Origin: Pseudomonadaceae bacterium
GTDB taxonomy: Bacteria > Pseudomonadota > Gammaproteobacteria > Pseudomonadales > Pseudomonadaceae
Assembly: GCA_019745275.1 (NCBI GenBank)
Contig: JAIETJ010000097.1
Location: forward strand, 1-32,307
Direction: 5' to 3'
DNA length: 32,307 bases
Part shown: piece by piece, positions 22,773 to 32,307 of the stretch
How positions within the stretch are numbered: the first letter of the stretch is position 1
Layout: each line of letters opens with the position of its first letter
Notes under the pieces: model-generated
Told to the model about the DNA's origin: nothing
The model's database searches: none
What the model saw: the letters and a program-made list of their open reading frames with translations, nothing else
Made by a program: the position numbers and the translations under genes

Positions 22773-23132
22773 ATGGCTAAGTCACTGCTGCTAATTACTC
22801 GGCAAGCACCTTGGAGCGGCCCCGGCGCGCGCGAAGCACTGGATATCGCCCTAGCCGGCGGCGCCTTTGACTTGCCCTTGGGCATGCTGTTTCTCGATGA
22901 CGGCGTGTGGCAGTTAGTGCCCGCGCAACAACCTGCACTGCTGCAACAAAAAGACCTCAGCGCGAATTTGCAGGCGCTACCAATGTTTGGCGTCGAAGCG
23001 CTGTATGCCTGCAACCGTAGCCTGTTCGAGCGCGGTCTGGCTAGCCACAGCTTAAATCTGCCAGTTGAACTACTCGATGAGCACGCCCTGAGCGCCCTGA
23101 TTAAGCGCTATGACATGGTGATGACCCTATGA
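22773..23132 (+). CDS. tusC: Sulfur relay protein TusC
   Basis: The product is 119 residues of the DsrE/F fold, with SLLLITRQAPWSGPGAREALDIAL and LGMLFLDDGVWQLV. It forms the core of the TusBCD complex with TusD and TusB. GGAGG inside the end of tusD serves its ATG, which begins one base after the tusD stop. The 3' end overlaps tusB by four bases. Confidence 0.93.
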   Translation: MAKSLLLITRQAPWSGPGAREALDIALAGGAFDLPLGMLFLDDGVWQLVPAQQPALLQQKDLSANLQALPMFGVEALYACNRSLFERGLASHSLNLPVELLDEHALSALIKRYDMVMTL

Positions 23133-23431
23133 CCACCCTGCACCTACTGTCGCACTCACCGTTCAGCGACAGCCGTCTAACCAGCTGCCTGCGCCTGCTT
23201 AACCTACGTGACGGGGTGCTGCTCAGCGGCGACGCCGTGTATGCCCTGCAAGCCGGCACCGCGCAGCGCCAAGCCCTAGAATTGCTGCCCGACGCCATCG
23301 GCCTATACGCCTTAGAAGAAGACCTGCACGCTCGCGCCATTCGCGACTTACCGGCGCGCGTGCGCTGCTTAGATTACCCAGCCTTTGTCGAACTGACGCT
23401 GCGCTACGCCAAGGTCAACAGCTGGCTATGA
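23129..23431 (+). CDS. tusB: Sulfurtransferase complex subunit TusB
   Basis: The product is 100 residues of the DsrH type, beginning MTTLHLLSHSPFSDSRLTSC. GDGVLLSGDAVYAL-like wording appears as RDGVLLSGDAVYAL, followed by LYALEEDLHARA, as in TusB. It is the third subunit of the TusBCD heterohexamer. Both ends overlap neighbours by four bases (ATGA), so translation is coupled to tusC and tusE. Confidence 0.92.
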   Translation: MTTLHLLSHSPFSDSRLTSCLRLLNLRDGVLLSGDAVYALQAGTAQRQALELLPDAIGLYALEEDLHARAIRDLPARVRCLDYPAFVELTLRYAKVNSWL

Positions 23432-23763
23432 CCCACTCATCACCCCTAAGTACTGAGCTCGCGCTGGATAACGACGGCTTTCTGCTGCACCTAGAAGACT
23501 GGTCACCGGCCGTGGCCGAGCAACTGGCCAGTAACGAGGGCATTAATCTGAGCACCGAGCACTGGGAGATTTTGCTGCTGCTGCGCGAGTTTTATGCACA
23601 ATTTCAGCTGTCACCGGCCACCCGCCCACTGATCAAGTACGCGGCGTTAAAACTGGGCAGCGACAAAGGCAACAGCCTGCAACTCAATCGCCTCTTTAAC
23701 GGTACGCCGGCCAAGTTGGCCGCCAAGCTCGCGGGCCTACCGAAACCGACCAATTGCTTATAA
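23428..23763 (+). CDS. tusE: Sulfur relay protein TusE (DsrC family)
   Basis: The product is 111 residues. TusE accepts sulfur from TusD and hands it to MnmA on the tRNA. LDNDGFLLHLEDWSPAVAEQLA, LSTEHWEILLLLREFY and TRPLIKYAAL are DsrC/TusE marks. The C-terminal cysteine that carries the persulfide is C110 in the final NCL. The second cysteine of sulfur-oxidiser DsrC is absent, which fits a TusE role. Confidence 0.95.
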   Translation: MTHSSPLSTELALDNDGFLLHLEDWSPAVAEQLASNEGINLSTEHWEILLLLREFYAQFQLSPATRPLIKYAALKLGSDKGNSLQLNRLFNGTPAKLAAKLAGLPKPTNCL

Positions 23764-23766
23764 ACC

Positions 23767-23791
23767 GGCGTGCCCAGCAACGCAGCACGCC
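23767..23791 (+). terminator. Hairpin after the tus operon
   Basis: GGCGTGC (23767-23773) pairs with GCACGCC (23785-23791) directly after the tusE stop. No clear T run follows, so it may be a weak terminator or attenuator before ybiB. Confidence 0.4.
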
Positions 23792-23829
23792 GCCCTAGCC
23801 TTTCTAACAAATCTGAGTAAGCACTGCCG

Positions 23830-24822
23830 ATGAACAGCGAACCGAGCAACCAACTAACGCCCGCCGAACATCCCTTTGCGCACTTTGTGCGCATTCTGGG
23901 TAAGGGCAAACGCGGCGCGCGTGACCTGACCCGCGAGGAAGCCCGCGAGGCGATGGGCATGCTGCTCGACGACAAAGTCGAAGACACCCAACTCGGCGCA
24001 TTTTTGATGCTGCTGCGCCATAAAGAAGAAAGCGCCAGTGAAATGGCCGGTTTCACCGAAGCCGTCCGCGAACGCCTGCATGCACCCGAGATCCGCGTGG
24101 ATCTCGACTGGCCCAGCTATGCTGGAAAAAAGCGCCACCTGCCTTGGTATCTGCTGGCGGTCAAAGCGCTAGCCGTCAGCGGCGTGCGCATTTTGCTGCA
24201 CGGTGGTGGCGCCCACACGGCCGGACGCCTGTACAGCGAGCAACTGATTAAGCTGCTGGAAATTCCCTATTGCCGCGACTGGGCCAGCGTCGCGACAGCA
24301 CTGGATGAGCAACAGTTGGCGTTTATCTCGCTGGGCGATTGGATGCCACCACTGCAGCGCATGATCGACCTGCGCAACATTCTTGGCCTGCGCTCGCCGA
24401 TTCATTCACTGACTCGCGTGATCAATCCACTCAAGGCGCAGTGCGGGCTGCAGAGCATTTTTCACCCGGGCTACCAAGTCACCCATCGCGAAGCCAGCCA
24501 ACTGCTGGCCGACACCGCTATAGTAATCAAGGGTGAAGGAGGCGAACTGGAGATGAACCCGGATGCCCTCAGCCACCTGTATGGCACCACCGATGGAGTT
24601 GACTGGGATGAGCAATGGCCGGCGTTATCGCCCTTGCGCCACGTCAAGCCCGAAGCATTGGAGCCGCAACACTTGCTCGCCGTATGGCAGGGCCGTAGCG
24701 AAGATGCTTACGGTCGCCTGGCGGTAATTGCCACCATCGCCTTAGGCTTGCGCGGCCTTGGTGAGCCGCGTGAGGCGGCCTTTGCCCGCGCCGAACAAAT
24801 TTGGGCGCAACGCCTAGGTTAA
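23830..24822 (+). CDS. ybiB: TrpD2/YbiB-type glycosyltransferase-family protein
   Basis: The product is 330 residues with the fold of anthranilate phosphoribosyltransferase (TrpD): a helical N-domain (LTREEAREAMGMLLDDKVEDTQLGAFLMLLRHK) and a nucleotide-sugar-binding core. The TrpD PRPP loop is altered to RILLHGGGAH. The KGEGGELEMN segment is characteristic of the YbiB/TrpD2 branch. E. coli YbiB binds DNA without sequence preference and is damage-induced; it does not act in tryptophan synthesis. No LexA-type box is seen in the 66 bases upstream. I recall this gene between tusE and cysG in other Pseudomonas. Confidence 0.88.
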   Translation: MNSEPSNQLTPAEHPFAHFVRILGKGKRGARDLTREEAREAMGMLLDDKVEDTQLGAFLMLLRHKEESASEMAGFTEAVRERLHAPEIRVDLDWPSYAGKKRHLPWYLLAVKALAVSGVRILLHGGGAHTAGRLYSEQLIKLLEIPYCRDWASVATALDEQQLAFISLGDWMPPLQRMIDLRNILGLRSPIHSLTRVINPLKAQCGLQSIFHPGYQVTHREASQLLADTAIVIKGEGGELEMNPDALSHLYGTTDGVDWDEQWPALSPLRHVKPEALEPQHLLAVWQGRSEDAYGRLAVIATIALGLRGLGEPREAAFARAEQIWAQRLG

Positions 24823-24832
24823 AGTCTCGCTG

Positions 24833-24867
24833 AGCTGCTCAGCCACTGCATAGGTGGCCGAGCAGCT
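24833..24867. terminator. Hairpin between convergent ybiB and cysG
   Basis: AGCTGCTC pairs with GAGCAGCT and GCCAC with GTGGC, with one A/C mismatch between the stems and a seven-base loop. This 13-bp stem fills most of the 54-base gap between the two stop codons. It lacks strong T runs on either side, so it may need Rho or act only as a 3'-end stabiliser. Confidence 0.55.
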
Positions 24868-24876
24868 AGCAGCAAC

Positions 24877-26271
24877 TTACTCGCGGGCTTGCGCACCTTC
24901 AAACCACGCCAGCTTCTCGCGTAATTGCACCACCTCACCGACAATCACCAAGGTCGGCGCATGCACCGCCTGCGCCGCCAGTAACGCTGGCAAACTGCCC
25001 AGGGTGCCGGTAAATACCTTCTGATGGCGCGTAGTGCCCTGCTGGATCAGCGCCACGGGAGTCTCGGGTGCGCGGCCATGGGCGATCAACTGCGCGCAGA
25101 TCACTGGCAAACCGGTCAGGCCCATGTAGAAGACTAGGGTTTGCCCCGGCGCGATCAAATCGCTCCACGGCAAATCGCAACTACCGTCTTGCAGGTGGCC
25201 GGTGACAAAGCGCACCGACTGCGCATAGTCACGATGGGTCAGCGGGATGCCGGCGTAAGCGGCGCAACCACTGGCCGCGGTAATCCCCGGCACCACCTGA
25301 AAAGGGATGCCGTGCGCGGCCAACTCTTCGATCTCTTCACCACCGCGACCGAAAATAAACGGATCGCCGCCCTTCAAACGCAGAACGCGCTTACCTTGTT
25401 TGGCCAACGTAACCAGTTGCTGATTGATTTTTTCTTGCGGCACAGCGTGCTCGGCGCGGCGCTTACCGACATAAATACGTTCGGCGTCGCGTCGGCACAG
25501 CTCAACGATTTCCGGCGCGACCAAGCGGTCGTAAAGCACCACGTCGGCTTGTTGCATCAAGCGTAAGGCGCGAAACGTCAGCAAATCCGGATCACCCGGC
25601 CCGGCACCGACCAGATACACCTCACCGAGCTGACGCGGTGCCGCGCCGGCCACTTTTTCTTCGAGCAAGCGCTCACCTTCGCTGAGCTTGCCGGCAAATA
25701 CGCTTTCGGCGATCTGCCCTTGGAAGACATCCTCCCAAAAAACTCGGCGCTGCTGAACATCCGGAAACAGGGCCTTAACTTGCGCACGAAAACGCTTCGA
25801 CAAACCGGCTAATTGACCGTAGGTGGCCGGAATCCAGGTCTCAATTTTGGCCCGAATTAAACGCGCCAACACTGGCGCGTCGCCGCCACTGGTGATGGCC
25901 ACGATCAGCGGTGAACGATCGACGATGGCCGGAAAGATCACTGTGCATAGCTTAGGGGCATCCACCGCATTAATAGGAATACCACGGGCTTGGCAGTGTT
26001 CTGAGACCAAGGCATTAAGCGCCTCATCATCGGTTGCGGCGATTACCAAGCACGCGCCATCAAGGTCAGCCTGTTGATAGCCACGCAGTTCGACAGTGCC
26101 TTGGCTGCTGGACGCCAGCGCCAGTAACTGCGCATCCACCTGCGGCGCAACTACCCGTAACGCGGCGCCCGCATCGGCCAGCAAGCGGCCTTTGCGCAGC
26201 GCCACTTCGCCACCGCCGACCAGCAATACGCAGCGACCCTTGAGGTTATGAAACAGCGGCAGGAAATCCAT
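24877..26271 (-). CDS. cysG: Siroheme synthase (trifunctional)
   Basis: The product is 464 residues from ATG 26271 ([20 protein letters not shown]); a GTG two codons upstream is less likely. The N-terminal half is precorrin-2 dehydrogenase and sirohydrochlorin ferrochelatase: NAD motif [11 protein letters not shown]104 in NAVDAPKLC and S128 in AITSGGDAP. The C-terminal half, from about residue 216, is uroporphyrinogen III methyltransferase, with [19 protein letters not shown] and [18 protein letters not shown]. It turns uroporphyrinogen III into siroheme for sulfite and nitrite reductases. It lies downstream of serS on the same strand, separated by a palindromic repeat. Confidence 0.97.
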   Translation of the reverse strand: MDFLPLFHNLKGRCVLLVGGGEVALRKGRLLADAGAALRVVAPQVDAQLLALASSSQGTVELRGYQQADLDGACLVIAATDDEALNALVSEHCQARGIPINAVDAPKLCTVIFPAIVDRSPLIVAITSGGDAPVLARLIRAKIETWIPATYGQLAGLSKRFRAQVKALFPDVQQRRVFWEDVFQGQIAESVFAGKLSEGERLLEEKVAGAAPRQLGEVYLVGAGPGDPDLLTFRALRLMQQADVVLYDRLVAPEIVELCRRDAERIYVGKRRAEHAVPQEKINQQLVTLAKQGKRVLRLKGGDPFIFGRGGEEIEELAAHGIPFQVVPGITAASGCAAYAGIPLTHRDYAQSVRFVTGHLQDGSCDLPWSDLIAPGQTLVFYMGLTGLPVICAQLIAHGRAPETPVALIQQGTTRHQKVFTGTLGSLPALLAAQAVHAPTLVIVGEVVQLREKLAWFEGAQARE

Positions 26272-26348
26272 GGGCACTCTCTTGATCGGCTAAACAAAAC
26301 AGGGCGACTCTGGCCACCCCGCGCACTGACGCCCCTGAATCGGCGTAT

Positions 26349-26544
26349 AACTTGCTCAAGATCGTCGCGAGCGAAGGTCAGGCAAGGCAAAAATGGTTGA
26401 GTAGGCGCAGTTTACAAGTTGTAAATGAGCACTACTCGCTTCACTCGCCCCTTCGGGGCCGCGCTAAAGCGCGTTAGCAGCAAGCTGCTTGCCGAAGCCA
26501 TTTTTAACGCCGCATCACCGAGGGCAGCAGATATTGAGCAAGTT
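26349..26544. repeat. Dispersed palindromic element, copy B (cysG-serS intergenic)
   Basis: Outer inverted repeats AACTTGCTCAA (26349-26359) and TTGAGCAAGTT (26534-26544) enclose the element; the right one ends one base before the serS stop codon. Inside, GGC-AAAAATGG (26386-26396) pairs with CCATTTTT-AAC-GCC (26498-26511). GAGTAG (26399-26404) pairs with CTACTC (26432-26437). The core at 26409-26429 reads AGTTTAC, three bases, TTGTAAATGAG, and matches 19 of 21 bases of the core in copy A. The unpaired AAC before GCC is also shared. A hairpin-rich insert interrupts the right arm. Confidence 0.75.
26438..26498. repeat. Triple-hairpin insert nested in repeat copy B
   Basis: About 60 bases bounded by GCTTC and GAAGC interrupt the right arm of copy B and are absent from copy A. 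Three short perfect hairpins stand nearly back to back: GCCCC-TTC-GGGGC (26447-26459), CGCGCT-AA-AGCGCG (26460-26473) and AGCAGC-AA-GCTGCT (26476-26489). It resembles a REP-like palindromic cluster. Confidence 0.65.
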
Positions 26545-26545
26545 C

Positions 26546-27895
<1,350 letters not shown>

Positions 27896-27915
27896 TCAGC
27901 GCAGGCTTTCCGAGG

Positions 27916-27943
27916 ATTTTATCGTTTAAACGGCCGCTGAAAA
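27916..27943 (-). promoter_or_regulatory. Possible serS promoter
   Basis: On the minus strand, TTTTCA (27938-27943) and TAAAAT (27916-27921) are 16 bases apart. The spacer contains the palindrome CGTTTAAACG (27923-27932). The start codon lies 89 bases beyond the -10. Confidence 0.5.
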
Positions 27944-28013
27944 ATCTAGCCCGCGACGGCTATGCAAAGCGCAACGAGGTCACAGATCCGCGCACGGGTG
28001 TATCAAAGGCCTG

Positions 28014-28388
28014 TTACAGGCGTGCCAGCGACATTCCCAGCCATGCCGCGCATAAGCCGCCTAACACGCTGCCAAGCAAGTAACTCAGGGCCACGCCTGT
28101 CTGACCGGCTTCAATTAAACGCAACACTTCCAGGCTAAAACTGGAAAACGTGGTCAGCCCGCCCAATACCCCAACGGTTAAAGCGGTGCGCAAAACCAAG
28201 GGAATATCAGTGCGCAGGAGAAAATAGGCCGATAAAAAACCGATCAAAAAGCAGCCGAGAAGATTCACCAGCAAGGTCGCCAGAAAATAATGCCGCGGCC
28301 AATGGGCGACGACCGCCTGACTGGTTAAAAAGCGCAAAACCGAACCCACTGCACCACCCGCAGCAACCGCCAAAACCAGTTTAATCAT
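28014..28388 (-). CDS. crcB: Fluoride ion channel CrcB/Fluc
   Basis: The product is 124 residues with four membrane helices. Fluc channels work as dual-topology dimers that expel fluoride. Family marks are [12 protein letters not shown] (R19), [11 protein letters not shown] (N42) and [14 protein letters not shown], which carries the Phe-box residues F81 and F84 and the central Na-site region. Its ATG overlaps the rarA stop by eight bases and AAGGA precedes it. It is therefore translationally coupled to rarA rather than controlled by a fluoride riboswitch; none is seen upstream. Confidence 0.96.
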   Translation of the reverse strand: MIKLVLAVAAGGAVGSVLRFLTSQAVVAHWPRHYFLATLLVNLLGCFLIGFLSAYFLLRTDIPLVLRTALTVGVLGGLTTFSSFSLEVLRLIEAGQTGVALSYLLGSVLGGLCAAWLGMSLARL

Positions 28389-29709
28389 GGATCCTTCGCT
28401 GCCTCGGGCTGAGTTGATCGAGGCGCGCCAGATATTTAAGCTTCTCGCCTATTTTTATTTCCAAACCACGCGGCACCGGCTGATAAAACGCCTGCTCGGG
28501 TAACTGCTCGGGCAAATAGTACTCACCGGCGGCATAGGCTTCAGGTTCGTCGTGGGCGTAGCGATACTCATCGCCATAGCCCAATTGCTTCATGAGTTTG
28601 GTCGGCGCATTACGTAAATGCAGCGGCACCTCCAGCGAGCCATGCTCGGCGGCGGCACGCATCGCCGCCTTAAAGCCCAAGTACACCGCATTGCTTTTCG
28701 GCGCGCAGGCCAAATAAGTAATGGCCTGCGCCACCGCTAACTCACCCTCCGGACTACCGAGACGCTCCTGCACCTCCCAGGCGGCCAAACAGACATTCAG
28801 CGCGCGCGGGTCGGCGTTGCCGATGTCTTCGCTGGCCATGCGCACCACCCGCCGAGCGATATACAGCGGGTCGCAACCACCATCGAGCATCCGCGCAAAC
28901 CAATAGAGCGCACCGTCGGCATTCGAGCCACGCACCGACTTGTGCAAGGCGGAAATCTGATCGTAAAACGCCTCGCCGCCCTTATCGAAGCGCCGCTGGC
29001 CATCACCGAGCAAATTGAGCAATAGCTCTGCACTGATCGCCGTGCCGTCCTCGGCCAAATCGGCAGCGTTTTCCAGCAAGTTCAGCAAGCGCCGGCCATC
29101 GCCATCGGCGGCGGCGAGCAACAGTTTGAAGCTAGCCTCAGGCAGGCTTAACTGCTGTTTGCCTAAGCCCTTTTCTTCGCTGAGGGCACGCGTTACCAGT
29201 TTGCGCAGCGCCGCCTCGTCGAGGCTTTGCAGCACATACACGCGCGCCCGCGAAAGCAAGGCGTTGTTCAGTTCAAAGGATGGATTTTCGGTGGTGGCAC
29301 CGATAAAAATCAGCGTGCCGTCTTCGACGTAGGGCAGAAAGGCATCTTGCTGGGACTTGTTAAAACGATGCACTTCATCGACAAACAAGATAGTCCGGCG
29401 ACCGTATTGGGCCGCTTGTTGCTTGGCCATTTCTACCGCTTGGCGGATTTCCTTTACACCACTGAGGACTGCCGACAAAGTTTCAAAGTGCGCCGCTGAA
29501 ACCTGTGCCAGCAAGCGCGCCAAGGTGGTTTTACCCACTCCCGGCGGCCCCCAGAAGATCATCGAGTGCAATGCGCCCTGCTCTAGCGCCTCGCGTAGCG
29601 GCTTGCCCGGCGCCAACAAATGTTGCTGACCGACATACTCATCTAGGCAGGTAGCACGCAAACGGGCAGCCAACGGCTGAGCGACCGGAGTGGAGCGAAA
29701 TAAATCCAT
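28381..29709 (-). CDS. rarA: Replication-associated recombination protein A (RarA/MgsA)
   Basis: The product is 442 residues. RarA is an AAA+ ATPase related to clamp loaders and RuvB, the bacterial homologue of WRNIP1/Mgs1, which acts at stalled forks and binds SSB. Visible are Walker [10 protein letters not shown] (54-62), Walker [13 protein letters not shown] (D111, E112), sensor 1 [12 protein letters not shown] and the arginine-finger region [11 protein letters not shown]. The C-terminal tetramer domain has [29 protein letters not shown]. It lies 30 bases after lolA and overlaps crcB, so lolA-rarA-crcB form an operon. Confidence 0.97.
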   Translation of the reverse strand: MDLFRSTPVAQPLAARLRATCLDEYVGQQHLLAPGKPLREALEQGALHSMIFWGPPGVGKTTLARLLAQVSAAHFETLSAVLSGVKEIRQAVEMAKQQAAQYGRRTILFVDEVHRFNKSQQDAFLPYVEDGTLIFIGATTENPSFELNNALLSRARVYVLQSLDEAALRKLVTRALSEEKGLGKQQLSLPEASFKLLLAAADGDGRRLLNLLENAADLAEDGTAISAELLLNLLGDGQRRFDKGGEAFYDQISALHKSVRGSNADGALYWFARMLDGGCDPLYIARRVVRMASEDIGNADPRALNVCLAAWEVQERLGSPEGELAVAQAITYLACAPKSNAVYLGFKAAMRAAAEHGSLEVPLHLRNAPTKLMKQLGYGDEYRYAHDEPEAYAAGEYYLPEQLPEQAFYQPVPRGLEIKIGEKLKYLARLDQLSPRQRRIHD

Positions 29710-29739
29710 AACCGCAGCCAGTGCCTCGTAACCTAAACG

Positions 29740-30366
29740 TTACTGCTCAATCACATCGGCACCCGCAGGCACACTAAAGGTGAACTGACTGGCCTCGATC
29801 GGCTGGTTCATTTTCACCCCAAGAAACAGAATATTGGTGCGCTGACCAACACTGTCGATCAACTGCATGTCGTTAATCACACCACTACGAAAGGACAAGC
29901 GCAGGTTGTCGAACAAACTGTCTTTAGCCTTAGGCTTTAAGATGAAGTCGACCACGCTGCCACCTTCTTTGAAGGTGACCGAAAAGTTCTCGCTAATTTT
30001 CGACACATCACCGGAGAGCAGCAACGCCGGGGTATGGGTCAAACGCTGATCCAATACCTGAATAGTTACCTGATTTAAATCCGGGTCAAACAACCAGACT
30101 TTTTGCCCGTTAGAAACCAACAACTGCTCGGCGGGTGCATCGGTATGCCAGCGAAACAAACCCGGACGCTGCAACGCCAGTTCGCCGGCAGTTTCTTGCA
30201 ACTGAGAGCCAGAACCGTCCAAAGTCAACTGCGAAAAACGCGCCGTCAGGGTTTTCGCTTGGCTCAACAACGCCGTTAAGCGGGCCACAGCAGCCGTCTC
30301 ATCGGCCTGCACAGGAACAACAGCAAAGGCCATAACGGCCAGTAAAAGCATGCGTAAAGCGCGCAT
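29740..30366 (-). CDS. lolA: Outer membrane lipoprotein carrier protein LolA
   Basis: The product is 208 residues. A signal peptide ([21 protein letters not shown]) is cleaved before DETAAV. LolA takes lipoproteins from LolCDE and carries them across the periplasm to Lol[38 protein letters not shown] and [15 protein letters not shown] are conserved. AGAGGA precedes ATG 30366. It sits between ftsK (45 bases upstream) and rarA, the usual ftsK-lolA-rarA order. Confidence 0.96.
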   Translation of the reverse strand: MRALRMLLLAVMAFAVVPVQADETAAVARLTALLSQAKTLTARFSQLTLDGSGSQLQETAGELALQRPGLFRWHTDAPAEQLLVSNGQKVWLFDPDLNQVTIQVLDQRLTHTPALLLSGDVSKISENFSVTFKEGGSVVDFILKPKAKDSLFDNLRLSFRSGVINDMQLIDSVGQRTNILFLGVKMNQPIEASQFTFSVPAGADVIEQ

Positions 30367-30411
30367 GAAAATCCTCTTTAGGGTAGTAGCCTAGGGTTAG
30401 CTAGCCTGAAT

Positions 30412-32307
30412 TCAGTCACGGATTGGACTCGGTGCTAAGACCTCACGCGAGCCGTTGGTTCCCATGGATGTGACCACGCCAGCCATTTCCATAGCCTCAA
30501 CCATGCGTGCCGAGCGGTTATAACCAATTTTCAACTTGCGCTGCACGGCCGAGATAGAAGCGCGACGGCTTTCAGTCACGAAGCGCACCGCTTCGTCGTA
30601 TAAAGGATCTTCCTCGCTGCCCTCACCGCCTTCGCTGCCAGCGCTATCAAAGCCACTGCCGGGCTCTTCAACGCCGGCCAGAATCTCTTCGATATAGTCC
30701 GGAGCGCCACGTAACTTCCATGCTTCAACGACGCGATGAACCTCATCATCGGACACGAAAGCACCGTGCACACGAATCGGCAAACCGGTGCCCGGCGGCA
30801 GATAGAGCATGTCGCCGTGACCGAGTAACTGCTCGGCGCCGCCCTGATCGAGAATGGTCCGCGAGTCAATTTTGCTCGACACCTGGAACGCCATCCGGGT
30901 GGGAATGTTGGCCTTGATTAGACCGGTGATCACATCCACCGATGGCCGCTGGGTGGCGAGAATCAAGTGAATACCCGAAGCCCGTGCTTTCTGCGCGATG
31001 CGGGCGATTAACTCTTCAACTTTCTTACCGACCACCATCATCATGTCGGCAAATTCGTCGACTATCACCACGATGGTCGGCAGGGTTTTCAGCAGCGGCG
31101 CTTCATCCTGCATGTTTTCGCGGCGGTAGGTCGGGTCACTCAGGGGCGTGCCAGCTTCTTCGGCGTCTTTGATTTTGCGGTTACAGCCGGCCAAGTTACG
31201 CACGCCCATGGCAGCCATCAATTTGTAACGGCGCTCCATCTCGGCCACGCACCAGCGCAGGGAGTTAGCGGCTTCTTTCATGTCGGTCACGACAGGGCAC
31301 AACAGGTGCGGAATGCCTTCGTAAATCGACAATTCGAGCATCTTCGGGTCGATCATAATTAAGCGCGCATGCTCGGGCGTCGACTTAAACAGAATCGACA
31401 GGATCATGGCGTTAACCCCTACCGACTTACCCGAACCGGTAGTACCGGCCACCAATAAGTGGGGCATTTTCGCCAAGTCGGTAATCACCGGGCGACCACC
31501 AATGTCATGGCCCAGAGCCAAGGTCACGGGGGACTTGGCATCATCGAACTCGGCGGATGATAAAACCTCGGAGAAGCGCACGATCTGCCGGTCTTCGTTG
31601 GGAATTTCGATGCCAACCGTAGTCTTGCCCGGAATCACCTCAACCACTCGCACGCTGACCAGAGCCAATGAGCGGGCTAAATCTTTTGCCAAACCAGAAA
31701 TACGGCTGACTTTAATCCCGGCCGCCGGCTGGATTTCAAAGCGGGTAATCACCGGCCCCGGATGCACTGACTCGACAATCACCTCGACACCAAACTCTTT
31801 GAGTTTGATCTCCAGCAAGCGCGACATGGCCTCCAAAGACTCTGGCGAGTAGCTTTTTTGCTTTTTCTCCGCCGGATCGAGAATAGAAATCGGCGGCAGG
31901 CTGCCTTCAATGGCCGTATCGGTAAATAACGACGCTTGCTTTTCTTTCAATACGCGCTTGCTTGGCTCTGCCACTTTGGCCGCCGACAATGGGGTAATTA
32001 CTGGGGCGGGGCGTGACTCACGGGCGCTCATATGTTCACTAAGCGCGGCGTCTCGCTCTACCACCAAGGCTTTAACCTTGGCTTGCTCACGCTGATTTTT
32101 CTGCATAGGGGCGACAGCACTACTGACTTGCAGATCGATCTCACGCAACTGCTGGGCAAGTTGCTGGCGCTCAACCCGCGCATTCCACCAACGATTAAGC
32201 AGACTTTGCAGCAACTCAAATAAATCCAGGGTGATTTTGCCGGTGATGTCCATGACCTTGAACCACGACAGGTCACTGAACACGGTTAGGCCGAACAGAA
32301 AAAACGC
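30412..32307 (-). CDS. ftsK: DNA translocase FtsK (5' end beyond right edge)
   Basis: The frame is open to the last base, so 631 codons are in the window and the N-terminal membrane part lies outside it. The first residues, [15 protein letters not shown], belong to the last part of the membrane domain. A short linker (about 100 residues, not the very long E. coli one) follows, then the alpha/beta motor with [18 protein letters not shown] (Walker A), [12 protein letters not shown] (Walker B) and [18 protein letters not shown]. The C-terminal gamma winged helix ([21 protein letters not shown] ... REVLAPSP, with gaps) reads polar KOPS-type sequences. FtsK pumps DNA at the septum and activates XerCD at dif. 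Confidence 0.97.
   Translation of the reverse strand, partial: AFFLFGLTVFSDLSWFKVMDITGKITLDLFELLQSLLNRWWNARVERQQLAQQLREIDLQVSSAVAPMQKNQREQAKVKALVVERDAALSEHMSARESRPAPVITPLSAAKVAEPSKRVLKEKQASLFTDTAIEGSLPPISILDPAEKKQKSYSPESLEAMSRLLEIKLKEFGVEVIVESVHPGPVITRFEIQPAAGIKVSRISGLAKDLARSLALVSVRVVEVIPGKTTVGIEIPNEDRQIVRFSEVLSSAEFDDAKSPVTLALGHDIGGRPVITDLAKMPHLLVAGTTGSGKSVGVNAMILSILFKSTPEHARLIMIDPKMLELSIYEGIPHLLCPVVTDMKEAANSLRWCVAEMERRYKLMAAMGVRNLAGCNRKIKDAEEAGTPLSDPTYRRENMQDEAPLLKTLPTIVVIVDEFADMMMVVGKKVEELIARIAQKARASGIHLILATQRPSVDVITGLIKANIPTRMAFQVSSKIDSRTILDQGGAEQLLGHGDMLYLPPGTGLPIRVHGAFVSDDEVHRVVEAWKLRGAPDYIEEILAGVEEPGSGFDSAGSEGGEGSEEDPLYDEAVRFVTESRRASISAVQRKLKIGYNRSARMVEAMEMAGVVTSMGTNGSREVLAPSPIRD

Noticed and set aside
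26386..26511. Integron attC site
   Set aside because: The palindrome with variable arms and an unpaired AAC recalls attC folding, but the required RYYYAAC and GTTRRRY boxes are not both present, and there is no integrase or cassette array.
28389..28400. Fluoride riboswitch before crcB
   Set aside because: crcB starts inside the end of rarA, so there is no leader in which a crcB riboswitch motif could sit.
31406..31852. 148-codon plus-strand frame
   Set aside because: It is antisense to the conserved ftsK motor domain and has no recognisable features.

Overview
The window looks like an ordinary stretch of chromosome from a Pseudomonas-type gammaproteobacterium of moderate GC content (roughly mid to high 50s percent by eye). 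The evidence is the gene blocks, which I recall as characteristic of Pseudomonadaceae: acyl-CoA dehydrogenase/recR/ybaB/dnaX with the 4.5S RNA gene upstream; mtnD-like/MFS/aroC; prmB, an Smr protein and folE; tRNA-Ser, yccA and tusDCBE; and cysG/serS/crcB/rarA/lolA/ftsK. An OprD-family porin also fits. Comparison with P. aeruginosa gene order is from memory, not from a search.

Layout. 1-4540, mostly minus strand: the N-terminal part of an acyl-CoA dehydrogenase running off the left edge, then recR, ybaB and dnaX (DNA repair, nucleoid and replisome clamp loader) and ffs with its own promoter. 4537-9583, minus strand: an LTA-synthase-like membrane phosphotransferase; an acireductone-dioxygenase-like gene that has lost three of four metal ligands; an MFS transporter translationally coupled to aroC; and aroC. 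9746-15135: a tail-anchored GNAT-like protein, prmB (minus), a small two-TM protein, an SmrA-like protein, folE, a membrane-anchored glutaredoxin and an OprD porin. 15199-21108: an ammonium transporter with a candidate sigma-54 promoter, a DUF883/YqjE/YqjK-like envelope cassette, and a convergent PP2C phosphatase/Ser-Thr kinase/FHA signalling operon. 21357-24822: tRNA-Ser(UGA), yccA, tusDCBE (sulfur relay for tRNA 2-thiouridine) and ybiB. 24877-32307, minus strand: cysG, serS, crcB, rarA, lolA and ftsK (3' part; its 5' end lies beyond the right edge).

No prophage, insertion sequence, CRISPR array, integron or secretion-system cluster was seen. The features that ordinary annotation does not explain are: (i) the metal-ligand-less MtnD paralogue, without mtnB or mtnC beside it; (ii) two copies of a dispersed palindromic element (1480-1549 and 26349-26544) with a conserved core and arms that differ in sequence but stay self-complementary, the second carrying a nested triple-hairpin insert; (iii) a palindrome lying exactly in the promoter spacer of the acyl-CoA dehydrogenase; (iv) a self-contained PP2C/STPK/FHA module whose first FHA domain is degenerate; and (v) a sigma-54-type promoter and a UUCG hairpin upstream of amt. 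I found no clear undescribed multi-gene defence or metabolic system.
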